Shown here one piece after another: positions 1 through 12,239 of a DNA stretch of 64,000 nt. The DNA comes from Allodiplogaster sudhausi (taxonomy: Eukaryota; Nematoda; Chromadorea; Rhabditida; Diplogasteridae), in contig CALZFC010000349.1 in assembly GCA_945643635.1 (NCBI GenBank), forward strand, positions 5,012,001 through 5,076,000. The letters are read 5' to 3'. The notes below the pieces were generated by a model. The model did no database searches. It saw nothing but the letters and a program-made list of their open reading frames with translations, and was not told the DNA's origin. Each line of letters opens with the position of its first letter. Position 1 is the stretch's first letter. The position numbers and the translations under genes were made by a program.

Positions 1-834
1 TAGCCTCACTTTTGCCCCTGTTTTATTGCAAAACTCCTCCTTCGCTCGTCTCATTTTCTTCATTCACTCGCCAATACATTAAAAAAAACACTTGCATCCA
101 GCAGAAAGCCAGTGACCTTTCGGCATTTGAAATAGAACAAGAAAACACAACCGCGGAAAATGATTGAGAAGAAAAAAGAAGAAAAGCAAAGATCACATGC
201 CATTAATCATTTCAATTTCTTTCTGATTTGGTGATAAGCAAAAAGAAAACAAATACAGCTATGTCAACAAAACTGCTGTAATTTGATTTTTATTTTATTT
301 TATTTTATTTTTCAAATTTTTTGTTTTGCTTCAGCCAACATTGTAATAGCATATGACCTTGTAGAAAGAATGAGAAGAAGACGGCGAGAATGGAATGCGG
401 GGGCAATGGTTATTACTATCATTGTCAAGCACCTTTTTCCGCTGGCAGGCGTAGGACATTTGACATGCAGGAGATTTCATGAGCGAGATGAAGTGTGTGG
501 TCGAATGATTTGTAAAAAGAAATCCCTGAGAACCTCTCGAAACGGCATGTTCACGTTGGGTAACATTAAGGGGTTCACTAACTGTTTACTACTCTCTTCG
601 AACGCCTTCGATATGTTCGATCTGGGTCCCTGAACTTTCGCTATCTCATTTACAATTCGGATCTTTCCAGCATCTATCGATCCCCAGCACGCATCTCTCT
701 CTTTCTCTCTCTCTCTCTCACTCTCTCTCTTTCTCACTCTCTCTCTATCTCTCTCTCTCTCACTTTCGCCTATATTCTACTTCACCAACGTTTCCTTCGT
801 CACATACTATCTTCCTTACTCTCTCAATATCTTT

Positions 835-871
<37 letters not shown>

Positions 872-2508
872 CGTCTCCACCACTCCACCACTATCGACCT
901 TTCACATTTCCTCCTTCTCTCCTTCCATCACCAATCATACATACATCATCTTTTCCCATCGTTTGTCTCTTTTCTGTGTCTAGAAAATTCTGTTCGCTAC
1001 CCGTTCCTTTCCCTAGTTCTCTTCTCTCTCTCTCACTATCTCTCTCTCTCTCTGTCATTCTCTCACTCTTGCTTCTCTGCTCTCTTCACTTCTCTTACAT
1101 AGTTTCGAAATCTCAAGCTCCCTTGCACTTGCAAGGAGCATCTTCTTTCCTCTCTCGCTTCTTCCACTCTCTCTTTCCAATCTTTTCTTTATATCTCTCT
1201 TTCTTTCTATCTATCTTGCTCTCTCTCTCTCTCTCCCTCTTTCCTTAAACTGCGTAACTTTCTCTCTCGTGAAAGAAGACGTGCGAGCCAAAAAAAATCA
1301 AAGTCAAGTTCTCATTTCAATTCTTCTTTTCACTTCCCTTCAATTTTCTTCTTATCTCACTTCTTAATCATCAAATTATCGCAGAAATCATGCAATTCTT
1401 TCACAATCATTCTATTTTATCGCTGTCCATTAAGATAAGTGAAAACTGAACAAGTCATGCCATAGCTATTTTTAAGGAAAGGGGAGCCACTCGTTCGCCT
1501 TGCACTTATTCTATTACAGGGCCCTTTGCCCAGCGCGTTCATTGACTTTTCGCTTACTCACATAGGGAAGGACCGCAGCAGCGGAGAGAGAGAGAGAGAG
1601 AAAAGAGAGAGAGAGAGAGAAAGAAAGAGAGAGAGAGAGAGAGAATGAGAGAAAAGTGCGAAAGAGAGGAAGAGAGTGAGAGAGAAATAAAGAAAAGAAG
1701 AGTGAGGGAGAAGAAGAGAGAACAAGAAAGAATTCGAGAAGGCTGAGAAAGAGTTAGAAATGAAGAAAAAAAGAGTAATGCGCATATCTGAAGGTACTTC
1801 ACTTGTCAGCTCACATGTAAAGTTAACGAACTTATCAAGCGCAGGTGGGAATGAGCATATGTACCATACCCCCACCACGTGAGATATACATCGTATATAA
1901 ATAGATTTTATTTTAAGCATGTAAAAGTTGTCGCAAGAACTATTGTCCCACGTCTGCCAGCGTTTTTGTACGAGTGAAAGGAGCAAGAGATAAAGCAATG
2001 ATGAAGAGAAATGTCAAGGGGGAACGAAGTAGCCATTGTCTTTGATGCGGCAATGCATGTGCACTTTTGGAATGGAATGACTTTTTAAAATCAATAAAAA
2101 ATTAACAGGAATTTTTTTCGCCTTAAATACCTGTAAAGATATAGGTATAAGTGTCTTGAAAAAAAATTATATGATAACAATTCCGTTCAAAGCGCACGCA
2201 TTGCCACGCCAAGATCGACTACGGAGAAAACGAAGCAAATGTTTACAAACGAAAAAAAGAAGAATGTTAAAAAGAAATACTGCTTGACAAGCCAGCAGTT
2301 CAGCAGCAAAGCACGAGCCGGAGTTCTTGGCGGGAATGAGCGGAGACGGGGAGCGGATATATTATTCTTCCACTCTCTTTCTTTTCCTCTCTCTCTCTCT
2401 CTCTCCACTTTCTATAACACTCATACTTAGCCTCTCAGCCACACTCCACTCCTCACTCTCTCTTCTTCCCGGCCAACACAACAGCCTGGGGCGCGATGAA
2501 AGCGGGAA

Positions 2509-2557
<49 letters not shown>

Positions 2558-3126
2558 AAGAGAGAGCAAGAGAGCGAGGGAGGAAGAGAGCGAGGAGAGA
2601 GAGGAAAGCGGCAGAGATAGAGAAAGAAGGCTGAGCTCCCCGCACACACACACTCTCACAGAGGCATACGTGTCCCTTGCTAGGTCCTCTGCGTCTCTGC
2701 TCTTAGCAAGACACTCTGCTTCTCTAGCGTGCAAGCATGCTTGCTGCAGGCGCTGCTTCCAGTAGTGCATGCCCCGCCCACAAGATTAGCCTCCTTTCAT
2801 TACCATGACCAATTCCAAAACAACGATCGCATGAAAACATTGAGGACAAATAAAAAACTCTTTAAACTTTATCCGAAAAATTTCTTGAATACGGCATTTA
2901 AAAATTCTTTGCAGCGAGTTAATAAGAGTTATCGATGCTTTTTTGAAGAAAAAATGAAGCAAATTTTAACAATTTTGGAGAGAAAAAAACTTGTTACCAT
3001 CTGCTTAATTCATTCGTGCTTGATTGGAGTTATCGTTAAACATATCACATGAGGGCTGCTTGCAATCGTCATGAAATAAGAACCGAAGTACTTGACACGA
3101 TTGCTATCCTCCACTCGTCGGTAACT
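1..3126. other. Gene-free, CT/GA microsatellite-rich flank
   Basis: I see no supportable gene here. The stretch is dominated by CT tracts (about 690-880 and 1020-1245), GA tracts (about 1584-1720 and 2505-2620) and AT-rich DNA. The open frames in it are low-complexity Ser/Leu or Arg/Glu translations of those dinucleotide repeats, with no splice sites or codon structure like the GC-rich exons elsewhere in the window. Confidence 0.6.
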
Positions 3127-3154
3127 TCATTCGGCCGGCGACTTCTTATTCTTC

Positions 3155-6138
3155 TTAGAAGAAGGAGCTGTTGACGCGTTCAATCCCCTTGAAAGTGACG
3201 TTGAAGGCCATTCGTCTGAAGGGGGCACTTTCTGCTTCTTGCTCCACAATGAGAATGAGGTCTTTGCAGCTCGAGAGACAGGGGGAAATCGGACGTCGAC
3301 TTTCAATGAGGTTGAAAATAGACATTTACAATTTACGAGACAACTTACATAGTTAGATTAGAAATGATCACAATTCCTCAGAGACTCTTAAAATTACTGC
3401 TAGGAATAAAGAAACATTTGAAAAATTTAAAATGCCTATATGTTTCCTTAATAAACTTGCCTGATGATGTGCTTGTCGCGCAGGACAACAAAAGTGATGG
3501 AAGAGAGAATGAGGAACCAGAGATAGAGACCGACAAAGGCGAAGGAGACAAGCGAAAGGAGCAGAGCTGACGTTACCACGCGCTCCTCAATTTGTTAAGG
3601 TGCAGTCGGAATTTTTTTTGTTTATTTAGGTAGATTTCCTTTTTTTCATCTTACAATTTGGGAATACAATAGTTTACTTTAAAAAGTTCACGTATCTACA
3701 TACTACGTTCGCATGGCGAATTATGAGGAGAGGAAATCTGGATTTTATTTTTCAAAGAGGACGCTAATGATTGCAAAAGATAGCAAACCTTGGCAGTGAG
3801 AATAATAGGTATGACGAGTGAGAGCGCAATGTGTACGATCTGAAAGCTTCAACTTCAAGACGAATTTATGGGAATGGCCATTTGAGCAACAACAAAAAAA
3901 CACTTACACAATTGACAAGATATGCAACGAGGAGTGCATAGCGCTGTAGGAGTACACCAACGATGAGAAGTGTGGATGTTAAGATCTGCAATATATAGTC
4001 GGATTGTTGGTTTTCACTCAAATATTACTTGCATTTAGTCGTCATAATCGCAGATAAAAGCTATGCGAGTATTAGTGAAAAAAATCTTTGGAAATCTTTG
4101 GAAATTCATCTTGCAAAATGAAACCTGAAAGGGCTCAAGGGCGAGAATGGTGAGAATGAGCTTCTCCAGCAGCGGCGATTCGACTTCGTTCAAGAAGAAG
4201 GAGGCAATCGACAGCGCTGCAAGCGGCCGTGATGCTATATATTTCACTTTCAATAATCGTAAATATTCGTACATTAATCGACTAAAAATTAATTAAGAGC
4301 AAATAAAAATTAAACAATTATAATAAATGTGGGAATAAAACTTTTTTTTTTTACAAAAAAGTCGATTACCGAGTAATGAGATGAATATTGAGACAGCGCC
4401 CACGATGCAGATGCCGTATGAAAGACGCACTGCTCCGCAGCAGCAGTCAAGTCTGCATTTGTTTGTAATTCATCATATTCATTATAGACTAACTTTCTAC
4501 TTATTGATGTATACAAGGCTTCATTCATTTAAAGGAGATCGATCACCAAAATTTTCTTTTATTAAAGTTCGAATTGCCGCTTTCACCCTGGGAGTAGGCA
4601 CTCTCTCATTCTCTTGTGCAATTTCGCAGACCATCCAAATCTGCTGCGTGAAAATAGCACGCTCCAATGAGAGCGCGAAACGCCGCGGCAATTTAAAATC
4701 TCGCACAACGAACTGAAAAAAAATTCCCAAAACGACTGTGCCAACCCGGACAGCGCGGAGAGGAGATGGACTATGTTGCTGAGACGGGAGACGCTGCCGG
4801 TGCTCGAAGCGGGCGAAATACCAGCGGCAGGGGCAGAGGCATCTGGGATGTTCTGCGGAGAGTATGCGGATGACGTCACCGTGAGCATCGAGCTGTCCTG
4901 GAGGGGTGGCAGACGGTGCGACGGAGATGAGGAGAATTCGGCTGACGTCACCAGCACACTCTTCCGAAGGCACGAGCCGACGACTGGCAAATTGTAGCAG
5001 AATTTTCATTTTTATGATTCTTCTGAACACACATTTGCGTTGCCATCGACGATAGAGACAATGAAATAAAAATGGAGAACGATAAGTGCTCTTAATTAAT
5101 TTTACATAACGAATATTCTACTCAATTAATATTACATAATAATAAAAAAAATATTGTATAAAGTGAATTGAGAACAACACTACACACAGCGCAGATAGTT
5201 CAGAACTGTTGGCACGCTGATAGTTCGCCCTGGCGTAACTATCATGCCAGCCGACAGCGAACTATCAGGGCCAAGGTCGACTATCGTTTACTCGCTCCTT
5301 CATCTCGTCCTGCCCTGATCGCAGTCCCTAATAAATGTGCAGTCGAAAAAGGCCGGCTGATGTCGGTTGCGGTATTTCCTTTGGGTAACTTTCCTTTTTA
5401 CTAGCTCAATGATATCGTCCGCTTCCTTTTTACTAGCTCAATGATATCGGATGGTTTGCTGAGGCTGCTGCGGCTGACTGACCATCGTCAGCCACTTGAG
5501 CAGGCAGAAAAATTTCGTCCTGCTATAAAGGCCTGGGTAGCTTTTTATATGAATTTTTTTCTGTGAGTTACAGTACGAGCGTAATATGGTAAAGATGGGA
5601 TGTTTTGAAGAATCAATGAGCGAATGAGGAGGCGAGAGCAGATGGTAGAGGGATTGCGCGCAATAGTTCGGTCTCGCTGAACTATTCCGTTATACTATGT
5701 AGCTCTCTTTCACAGAACTATCGATAGTTGCGTCAGGGTGAACTATTTAGTTTCACAGGAGATGGCGAACTAAATAGTTCAGCGTGATAGTGCGGTCTCG
5801 CAATACTATCTACGCTGTGTGTATTTCTTATGTAAAATTGATTTGACACGAAAACTGACACGTTGGTGTTGAGGGTGGCGGAGTCGGCGGAACACCGATG
5901 GACGTTAGTGAAGAGCAGCGACGAATCTGCACAAATTCTACTTTTCAAAAATATGTATTTACATATTTTCAAAAATATGTATTAACATAAATTAAAATTC
6001 AAATAGTAATTATTGATCGATTTTGACGGATTCTCGCACGGAAATTTGGCGTAAAATATTTTTTTTAATATTGTGCTTCAAACCTGTATTCGTGGCACGA
6101 CGCAGCCGAACTTTCTCGCGTTCATAACGCCTTTCATT
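3155..6138 (-). CDS. Multipass membrane protein (LAPTM/tetraspan-like), 5' end uncertain
   Basis: Spliced on the minus strand from segments at about 4752-4980, 4572-4711, 4380-4447, 4131-4229, 3916-3988, 3788-3840 and 3470-3592, ending in a terminal exon near 3155-3280. A possible upstream exon at 6084-6138 is in phase. A Ser/Pro-rich N-terminal segment is followed by a Cys-Cys-Cys-Gly motif leading into a hydrophobic helix, then four more hydrophobic segments, the last ending in VVLRDKH. The CCCG-then-helix start and about five TM segments resemble nematode LAPTM/DUF7027-type endolysosomal membrane proteins, but no diagnostic motif settles the family. The last intron best uses a GC donor (AG|GCAAGT at about 3469) joining the frame that stops at 3155; a GT donor 3 nt on would instead give a Lys/Ser-rich tail stopping at 3127. 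The start codon was not found. Confidence 0.55.
5181..5823. mobile_element. Short TIR element (MITE-like) with TA flanks
   Basis: Terminal inverted repeats of about 18 nt match at 17 positions: CACACAGCG(C)AGATAGT at 5183-5199 and its complement ending at 5821, each bordered by TA. The 643-nt interior has no coding capacity. It is packed near both ends with the motif GAACTAT/ATAGTTC in both orientations (about 5195, 5219, 5257, 5666, 5676, 5713, 5740, 5768). TA flanks suggest a Tc1/mariner-type mobilising transposase, but the terminal sequence is not one I recognise. Confidence 0.75.
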
Positions 6139-7259
6139 CTGAAACAAATGAAATAATGTACTCCATATATTAAAGTGCTGGAAAAAAGGTTAAGCGGAAT
6201 GAACTAGACTATATGTTCAGACCAGAATGGAGCGAGTTTAGTTACTAGTTGTATGCGAGAATGGCTATACTCTGAGCCACAGAGCCAACAATGGCCGCGT
6301 GGGTTGGCGCTAGGTGGAGAACAGTGCATTTGACTTGATTGCCCGAGACATCCTTCTTTCTTTCTATGCACTACTCATTAGATTGCTACTATGTACGCGA
6401 GACACAGAAAATGCTCCTCTCATAGCAGTACAATTAAATTTTTTTTGCTTCTTCTTCTTCTTCAACAAATATCTCTACTTATTCAATAAATAAAGTATAT
6501 TCCTTTCAGAATTCACCTCGAATTTCGTCGCAGGAGAAATTCAGGAACACGGGAGCGACATAAACATACGATGAAATGTCGTATTTCTCCCATTCTCATT
6601 ATCCCGCACTCCTCTGAGATTGCGGCTTGCCCTTCGAACACAATAAAAAAACAACGACGGAGAAGCTACAAAATTTCCCGATTAATGCATTTTTTTCCTA
6701 TTGTCATATGTATGCATGTACTTAATAAGAGCCCGCCATATCTGAAATGCCACTTGCATGTTAGTTTGTACAATCTTTCTCCTAATCGCCACACGAAAAA
6801 TGCAAATGAATGAAAGAGAGATGGCAGCTTTGTTTCTGTATGCATAGAAGATGGATATTTGGAATGTTGACTGAATAAATTTCAAAATAAATTGTGCTGC
6901 CTTTTTCATATTTGTATTTTGTTAGAATACACTCCAAGATAATATATTGAGTTCATACTGATGCAGAGCAAAGTTTTGTCATAAATGTAAATATATTTGC
7001 AACAATACTCCTCCTTGACCTCCGAGTCGTTTGGAAATGGTTTTTTTCTTTCTCATAATTCTGCCTGTGCTTCACTCATTTCGTAATCTCTGCTCCATGC
7101 ATAGACAATGTTGCTTATCCATTTCCATCCCTTTCTCTCCCACCCATACCAAGCCGTTTCTCTTCTTGTCGTCATATCTAAATCAGCGTTTCTTAGCGAG
7201 AAGAATGACATTTTTTTTCTGTATCCTCTATCTTTCTCTTTCTCCTTCTCTCACTGTCT

Positions 7260-7460
<201 letters not shown>

Positions 7461-7822
7461 TCTTCCGCCCAAGTAGCGAGGGTGCGTTTGGCAACCAGCC
7501 GCAATACACGCTTCTGGGTTCGACCTCCGGCAAAAGCCGAGGGCTCCACGCCACTTCGCATCGATCTCTTCTAGCGCTCTCTTTCTCTCGCAGGTTCTAC
7601 TTCCTGTATCTTTCTCGTTCTGTTTTTTTCCCTGGCTCTCTCTCTCTCTCTCTCTTCCTCATTCCGTCCCGCAGTACTAAGCTTTTCTCTAAAGCTAGCT
7701 TTTCCCTTTCGGTTGTTCCTTTTTTGCAACACAGAACGCCCAGAATATTTATACCTCGTTTGCAACGAACAATTTTAATAACGACGTAATTTTGTAGAAA
7801 AAAGTTTATTATTTGCTTATGT

Positions 7823-7858
7823 GTACAAATGAGGAACATATTTGTTCCTCATTTGTAC
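7823..7858. repeat. Perfect inverted repeat, 16-nt arms
   Basis: GTACAAATGAGGAACA is followed by a 4-nt TATT spacer and its exact reverse complement. The hairpin is intergenic and not associated with a recognisable gene end. Confidence 0.9.
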
Positions 7859-8892
7859 CTTTACTTGTAATTGTGAAACATTTTCTTATTGCTGACATTT
7901 ATGATGCAGAAGTAACTCTCGGCAACAAACTGCCTCTAGCAGGCGCAAGAGAAAAAGGCGAGAGAATTCTATTGATATGAGAGAGAGCGAGAAATAAATG
8001 GTGGAAGAGTTGTAAGGAGATATATGAAGAGAAATGGATGGAACGCTGTTGGGAAGGATATATTTGCGTTGAGTGAGAAACGTTGAGGAGTTGAAGAATG
8101 GCAAATGCTCAAAGTAACAGCTGTCTTTTTGTGCACTTCTCCTTCTGGAATGCGGAATTACTCAGACATCCACCCTCACAAATAATCACGAGCTATTACA
8201 GCTGTTACCTTAAAGTTAAGCCCCCTGGGTTCTCTTTTTCTTATTCTCTTTCTGTACTTCACTCACGCTCTCTCTCTCTCTCTACCTCTCTCTCTCGCTC
8301 TCTCTCTAGCACTGTAATCCCTGAGAATTCCCGAACTCACTTGCGAAATACATCGTATTTCGCATATCTGCCATCTGAGTAAGAAATAAGGCCACACTCC
8401 GCTTGTCTACTTATCCCAAAAGGGACGTCATCTTATTCTCTCTCCTCTTCCTTATCTCCTCAATGCCCCTACTTGGCCGCTCCCACAACGACAAGCCTGC
8501 CCGGTCAGTTTCGCCAGAAAAAGAAGACTCTCTCTCGGCACGAGATGCTTCTTCCCTTCATGAAGTCTGAGTGTCATTGCCAGAGGCATTTCTTTCCTCG
8601 TTTCTCTCCCCCCCCCCCCCCACTCTCTCTCATCCCATGGGAGACACTTTTTCGTGGACACTTTCCGCTGTCGTTGACACTGATTATGGGCGCAGCGCTT
8701 AGAATGGAATTGATTGTGAGCGGCGAATCTGGAATGTAAATTCATAAAATGATTGCCTTAAAACTCGAAATTATAGTTTACAAATGTTTACAAAATATGT
8801 TCATGCGTGAGCTCAAGTTTCTTTTCTGATGGCCAAATGGCTCGGCGCACAAGGAGACGAAGAAGAACGAGCCGAAGCCTGAGCCGGTAGCG

Positions 8893-9411
8893 ATGGTCGT
8901 ATCGAAGGGCGGCGTGGAGGAGCGGCAGCAGCTGCATCGGCACGCGCCACCGCTCATCATCGAGCCAGCCGACGCCGAAGTCGACCTGGACGATGACGAC
9001 TTGATTCGCGACGTTCGAGATTCCCTATCTACACATTTTTAACATTTTTAATTCAATAAATATGTACTTCATGACACATTCACTGCTAGATTAGTTCTTT
9101 ATAAATAAAAATTGATTTTATTTTCCATTCATTTTCACAGTAGCTTAAAGAATGTATTTTCATTGCTAAATTTAACGCATGCAGATAAATGCATGTCTTT
9201 TTCTTTTGCGATGTCTTTTTCTTTTCCAGTTATAAAATTTTTGAATTTTTTTTTAATTCTCGCATCCAGGTGCAAAATGACCTGTGCGATGGCCGCCGTG
9301 ACCCGTTGCATCTCACTGTGGAGGGTGGGCCGGGCGGTGGGCTGCGCAAGAGTGCCTCGCTCACTTCCATCACCTCACGCGTTCGTGCTCGCGCACGACG
9401 GATTCGAAGTC

Positions 9412-9443
<32 letters not shown>

Positions 9444-11327
9444 AATAAGAGAGAGATTGAGAGAGAAAGAACGAGTTAGACTCCATTCTGCTAATAAGCC
9501 ATTAACATGCCGTTCCAGGTAGTTTTTGTTAATTTTACTATTAGTTTCCACAAAATCTTATCAATATATTACGCAATAGATTAGAGTCTGGCGATAGGTA
9601 AAAGATTTTTTTCTTGAAAGAATGACTGTTGCCTTGCTCATCTTGCCATGGCGCAACCTGATATTACTGGAGAGCCTACGTAAGCTGGCAGTTGGCCAGT
9701 GTCTCTCGGCTCCCCTTTCTCGCTCTCACAACGTTCGCCGTCTCTTCTCACTACTCTGAACATTTCGCAAGAATTTTGTATTAGCGAGAATATGGAAAGC
9801 ATGAATCATGAAAAATGAAAAAGTATTACTCATACATCTTTAATGCATCAATAGCCCTAAATTAAACAGAGGCAAGGAAGTGGAATGTTTTAAAAAAAAA
9901 TGAGTAAAATAACAAATATGCAAACCTTGAACAATTATAAGAACAATTGTTAGCTGAGAAATGAAAAGTTAATAATTGAATTTAAATATAGACTGCTAAC
10001 AATGTGTCAGATAACCAATGCGCCGGCATCGTGTTCTTCCTTCTGATGGGCCTCCTCTGCTCGGTGTGCTCCTATCTCACTTCGGTCTGGTCGGCACAAC
10101 TCAACAAGGAGTTGATAGAGACGGCCGTCAAGAACGAGCAGACACTTCGATTCAAGCTCAAGAAGAGTCAGTCAAATTATCGTGTTTTCTTTCTTAATCA
10201 ATTTAATTAATTTTCAATTTTGGCAAACATTCATAAAAAAATATGGCTGTTGTGTTTATCAACAGATGCTCCTTTTTTATAACTAAAGTATTTTCTTATT
10301 GCATTTTTCAGGCCTCGCCGAGGGCCCGTCAAAGTATCTTATCGGCCTGCTCAACTTTGGCGGTCGCCTTCTCAGCGCCATCGGAACTGTCATGCTTGTA
10401 CAGGTTGGAATTAATGTTTCTAAAAAACAAAATTTTCATTTTACATGAATATTTCCTATTATTATTAAATAGAGTTGGCGAAATGAGCAGAACTTTAATA
10501 GACGTAGTCGGAGGATATGATGCGAGGGAAATGAATACTAGAGGGATTTTCAGGATTGCTTTAAAAGCCAGGCCAGCATCGGCCAACTGTGATGGGAAGA
10601 ACCGCTTACGATGAGCAAACGAAAGGAAACTAACTAGAAATATAGTGCGAAGAAAACAAGATTAAACTAAAAGGGCAACATTTATGAGGGAAAGGACAGG
10701 AGGGAAAGATCCGTGGACGGAACATTCCATTACAGAATCACAGTACTAGACCGAATTAATATAGAGTCAAAGTTTGAGAAACGTTTTCCAAAGTGGTGCT
10801 AAATAATTAGTAGAATGAGAATACTATGTATTTAGGTGGTTGTTTCGTATGTCAAGAGACGCCGCTACAATCTCATTCTGCGCAGTGCCGCTGGCGAAGC
10901 TGACCAGGTTCGCATCAGTATCTTATTGTTAGAAATTAAGAAATTAAAAAAATATGAACTTCTTAGCTCTTCCAAAATACTTTTCTACTAACAATTTAGA
11001 ATTATTTTAAATAGTAAATTATTTAATTAAAACTTGAAAAACAAATGATACAGTGTTAAATTTTCACCAGGTGGTGGAAGGCGTCCACACGGGCATCACG
11101 GATGCTGCTGGCGAAATGATTATGAATTGCATCCAGGTTGATTCCTTTTTTTGTTGGAGAAATTATCATAATCATATTATCAAACTTTTGATATGAAATA
11201 TCTTTATATAATATTTATTATAAATAGGGCCCGATAAAGTAACTTTTCATTTTGCTGCTCAATAGTTCCCATTAAGAGCCTCTAACATATGCACTATGTA
11301 TCTATGTATTTGCAGGCTTTCACATGA
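8893..11327 (+). CDS. Unrecognised two-TM membrane protein
   Basis: Exons 8893-9012, 9270-9408, 10011-10166, 10312-10403, 10836-10907, 11071-11136 and 11316-11327 join in frame through every junction (657 nt, 218 residues). The N-terminus is acidic (DLDDDDLIRD) and then basic and Ser-rich (LRKSASLTSITSR). A first hydrophobic helix follows (GIVFFLLMGLLCSV), a short charged loop, a second helix (YLIGLLNFGGRLL through TVMLVQVVV), a basic stop-transfer patch (VKRRRYNL) and a C-terminal tail. Both termini are therefore predicted on the same side. The ATG at 8893 is the first in frame, but the GC-rich frame stays open upstream to about 8840, so an additional 5' exon is possible. The last exon is only four codons. 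I do not recognise the family. Confidence 0.65.
9409..9475 (+). repeat. (GA)n tract starting at a 5' splice site
   Basis: GA dinucleotides follow immediately on the GTCAGAGAG donor of the two-TM gene's second exon. Confidence 0.9.
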
Positions 11328-12239
11328 CAATATGCTTCTCCTGGTGCGCAATGCTCAACATACGTTCAAGCCTATATTAGGATCTCGAATTCAAAAAAAT
11401 TACATTATATTTATCAAAATGCTATAAACCTCTTGTGAAGATAATGTAATGTCTTAAAGATATTAAGTCTACTGTCAAGGATCTCAGCTTTCTCCCGGTT
11501 GGCTCTATAGAAAATTCACGGTTTATATTGTCGTTATAATTCACGGTTTTCTTTTCGTATCTCAAATATATTGATCTATTGCCCGCATTTCTATATAATT
11601 GTTTTCTTAACTTGTTAGATAAAGAATGAACACCCTTGTGTGCTGTTATTGCAATTGCCACGATAGATGGATAAACTACGACCAGATTATAGAAAAGTGT
11701 TGAAAGTACGCCACTTTTTATGATGATAAGAAGGTCATAAAACGGGCACAGATTATACTGGGAAGAGAAGCCAAAGACGAGTATACGACATGGTTACTTT
11801 AACCGGTCAATGTTATGCAGTAAGGGAGCTTGCTATGGAGTGGAGTGGGGATAAGATGAGTGAGGGGATTGAATGGCTGGTGGGTGACCAAATGAGAGTG
11901 ACAGTGAGATCTGAAAGCTGTCTAGCCGGTGCAGAGACCATTCTTCTGCCAGATCCAACTAAGAAATCGGCATGCCTGGACGCTAACGTGTTTCTGCCAG
12001 CCGCTCCGAAGAATAGGCCGGGTATACTCGCTACTCTTTCTTTTACTCCCTACTCTTTCTATCCTATCCATGTGTGCCAGTTGAAATGACCCCACACACT
12101 TTCACCTTCAGCCATTTACATAACAACTATTTCAGAGCACATCGTACCTTGCACAGTAAGTAGAATCACCAATTGCAGGACACACTCTTTCTGACTCAAG
12201 AAAGACAGCATCTCAATAGGAAGACGCAAGAGCGGCCGC
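11328..12239. other. Intergenic spacer between tandem genes
   Basis: The stretch is AT-rich in its first half. An open frame at 11790-12089 has no splice context, motif or compositional match to the neighbouring exons, so I do not call it. The spacer probably contains the 3' UTR of the two-TM gene and the promoter of the BPI-like gene. Confidence 0.5.

Noticed and set aside
976..1248. Ser/Leu-rich open frame in a CT tract
   Set aside because: It is a translation of dinucleotide repeats with no splice context or normal codon use. The same applies to similar frames around 1554, 2362, 7108, 21525, 32413-33146, 34232-35370, 39347 and 58252.
7478..7545. Possible tRNA gene (GGGTTCGACCTCC)
   Set aside because: The B-box match has an extra base and no A box lies at the right distance.
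11790..12089. 99-codon open frame between the two-TM and BPI-like genes
   Set aside because: It has no motif, acceptor or donor in phase, and its composition differs from neighbouring exons.
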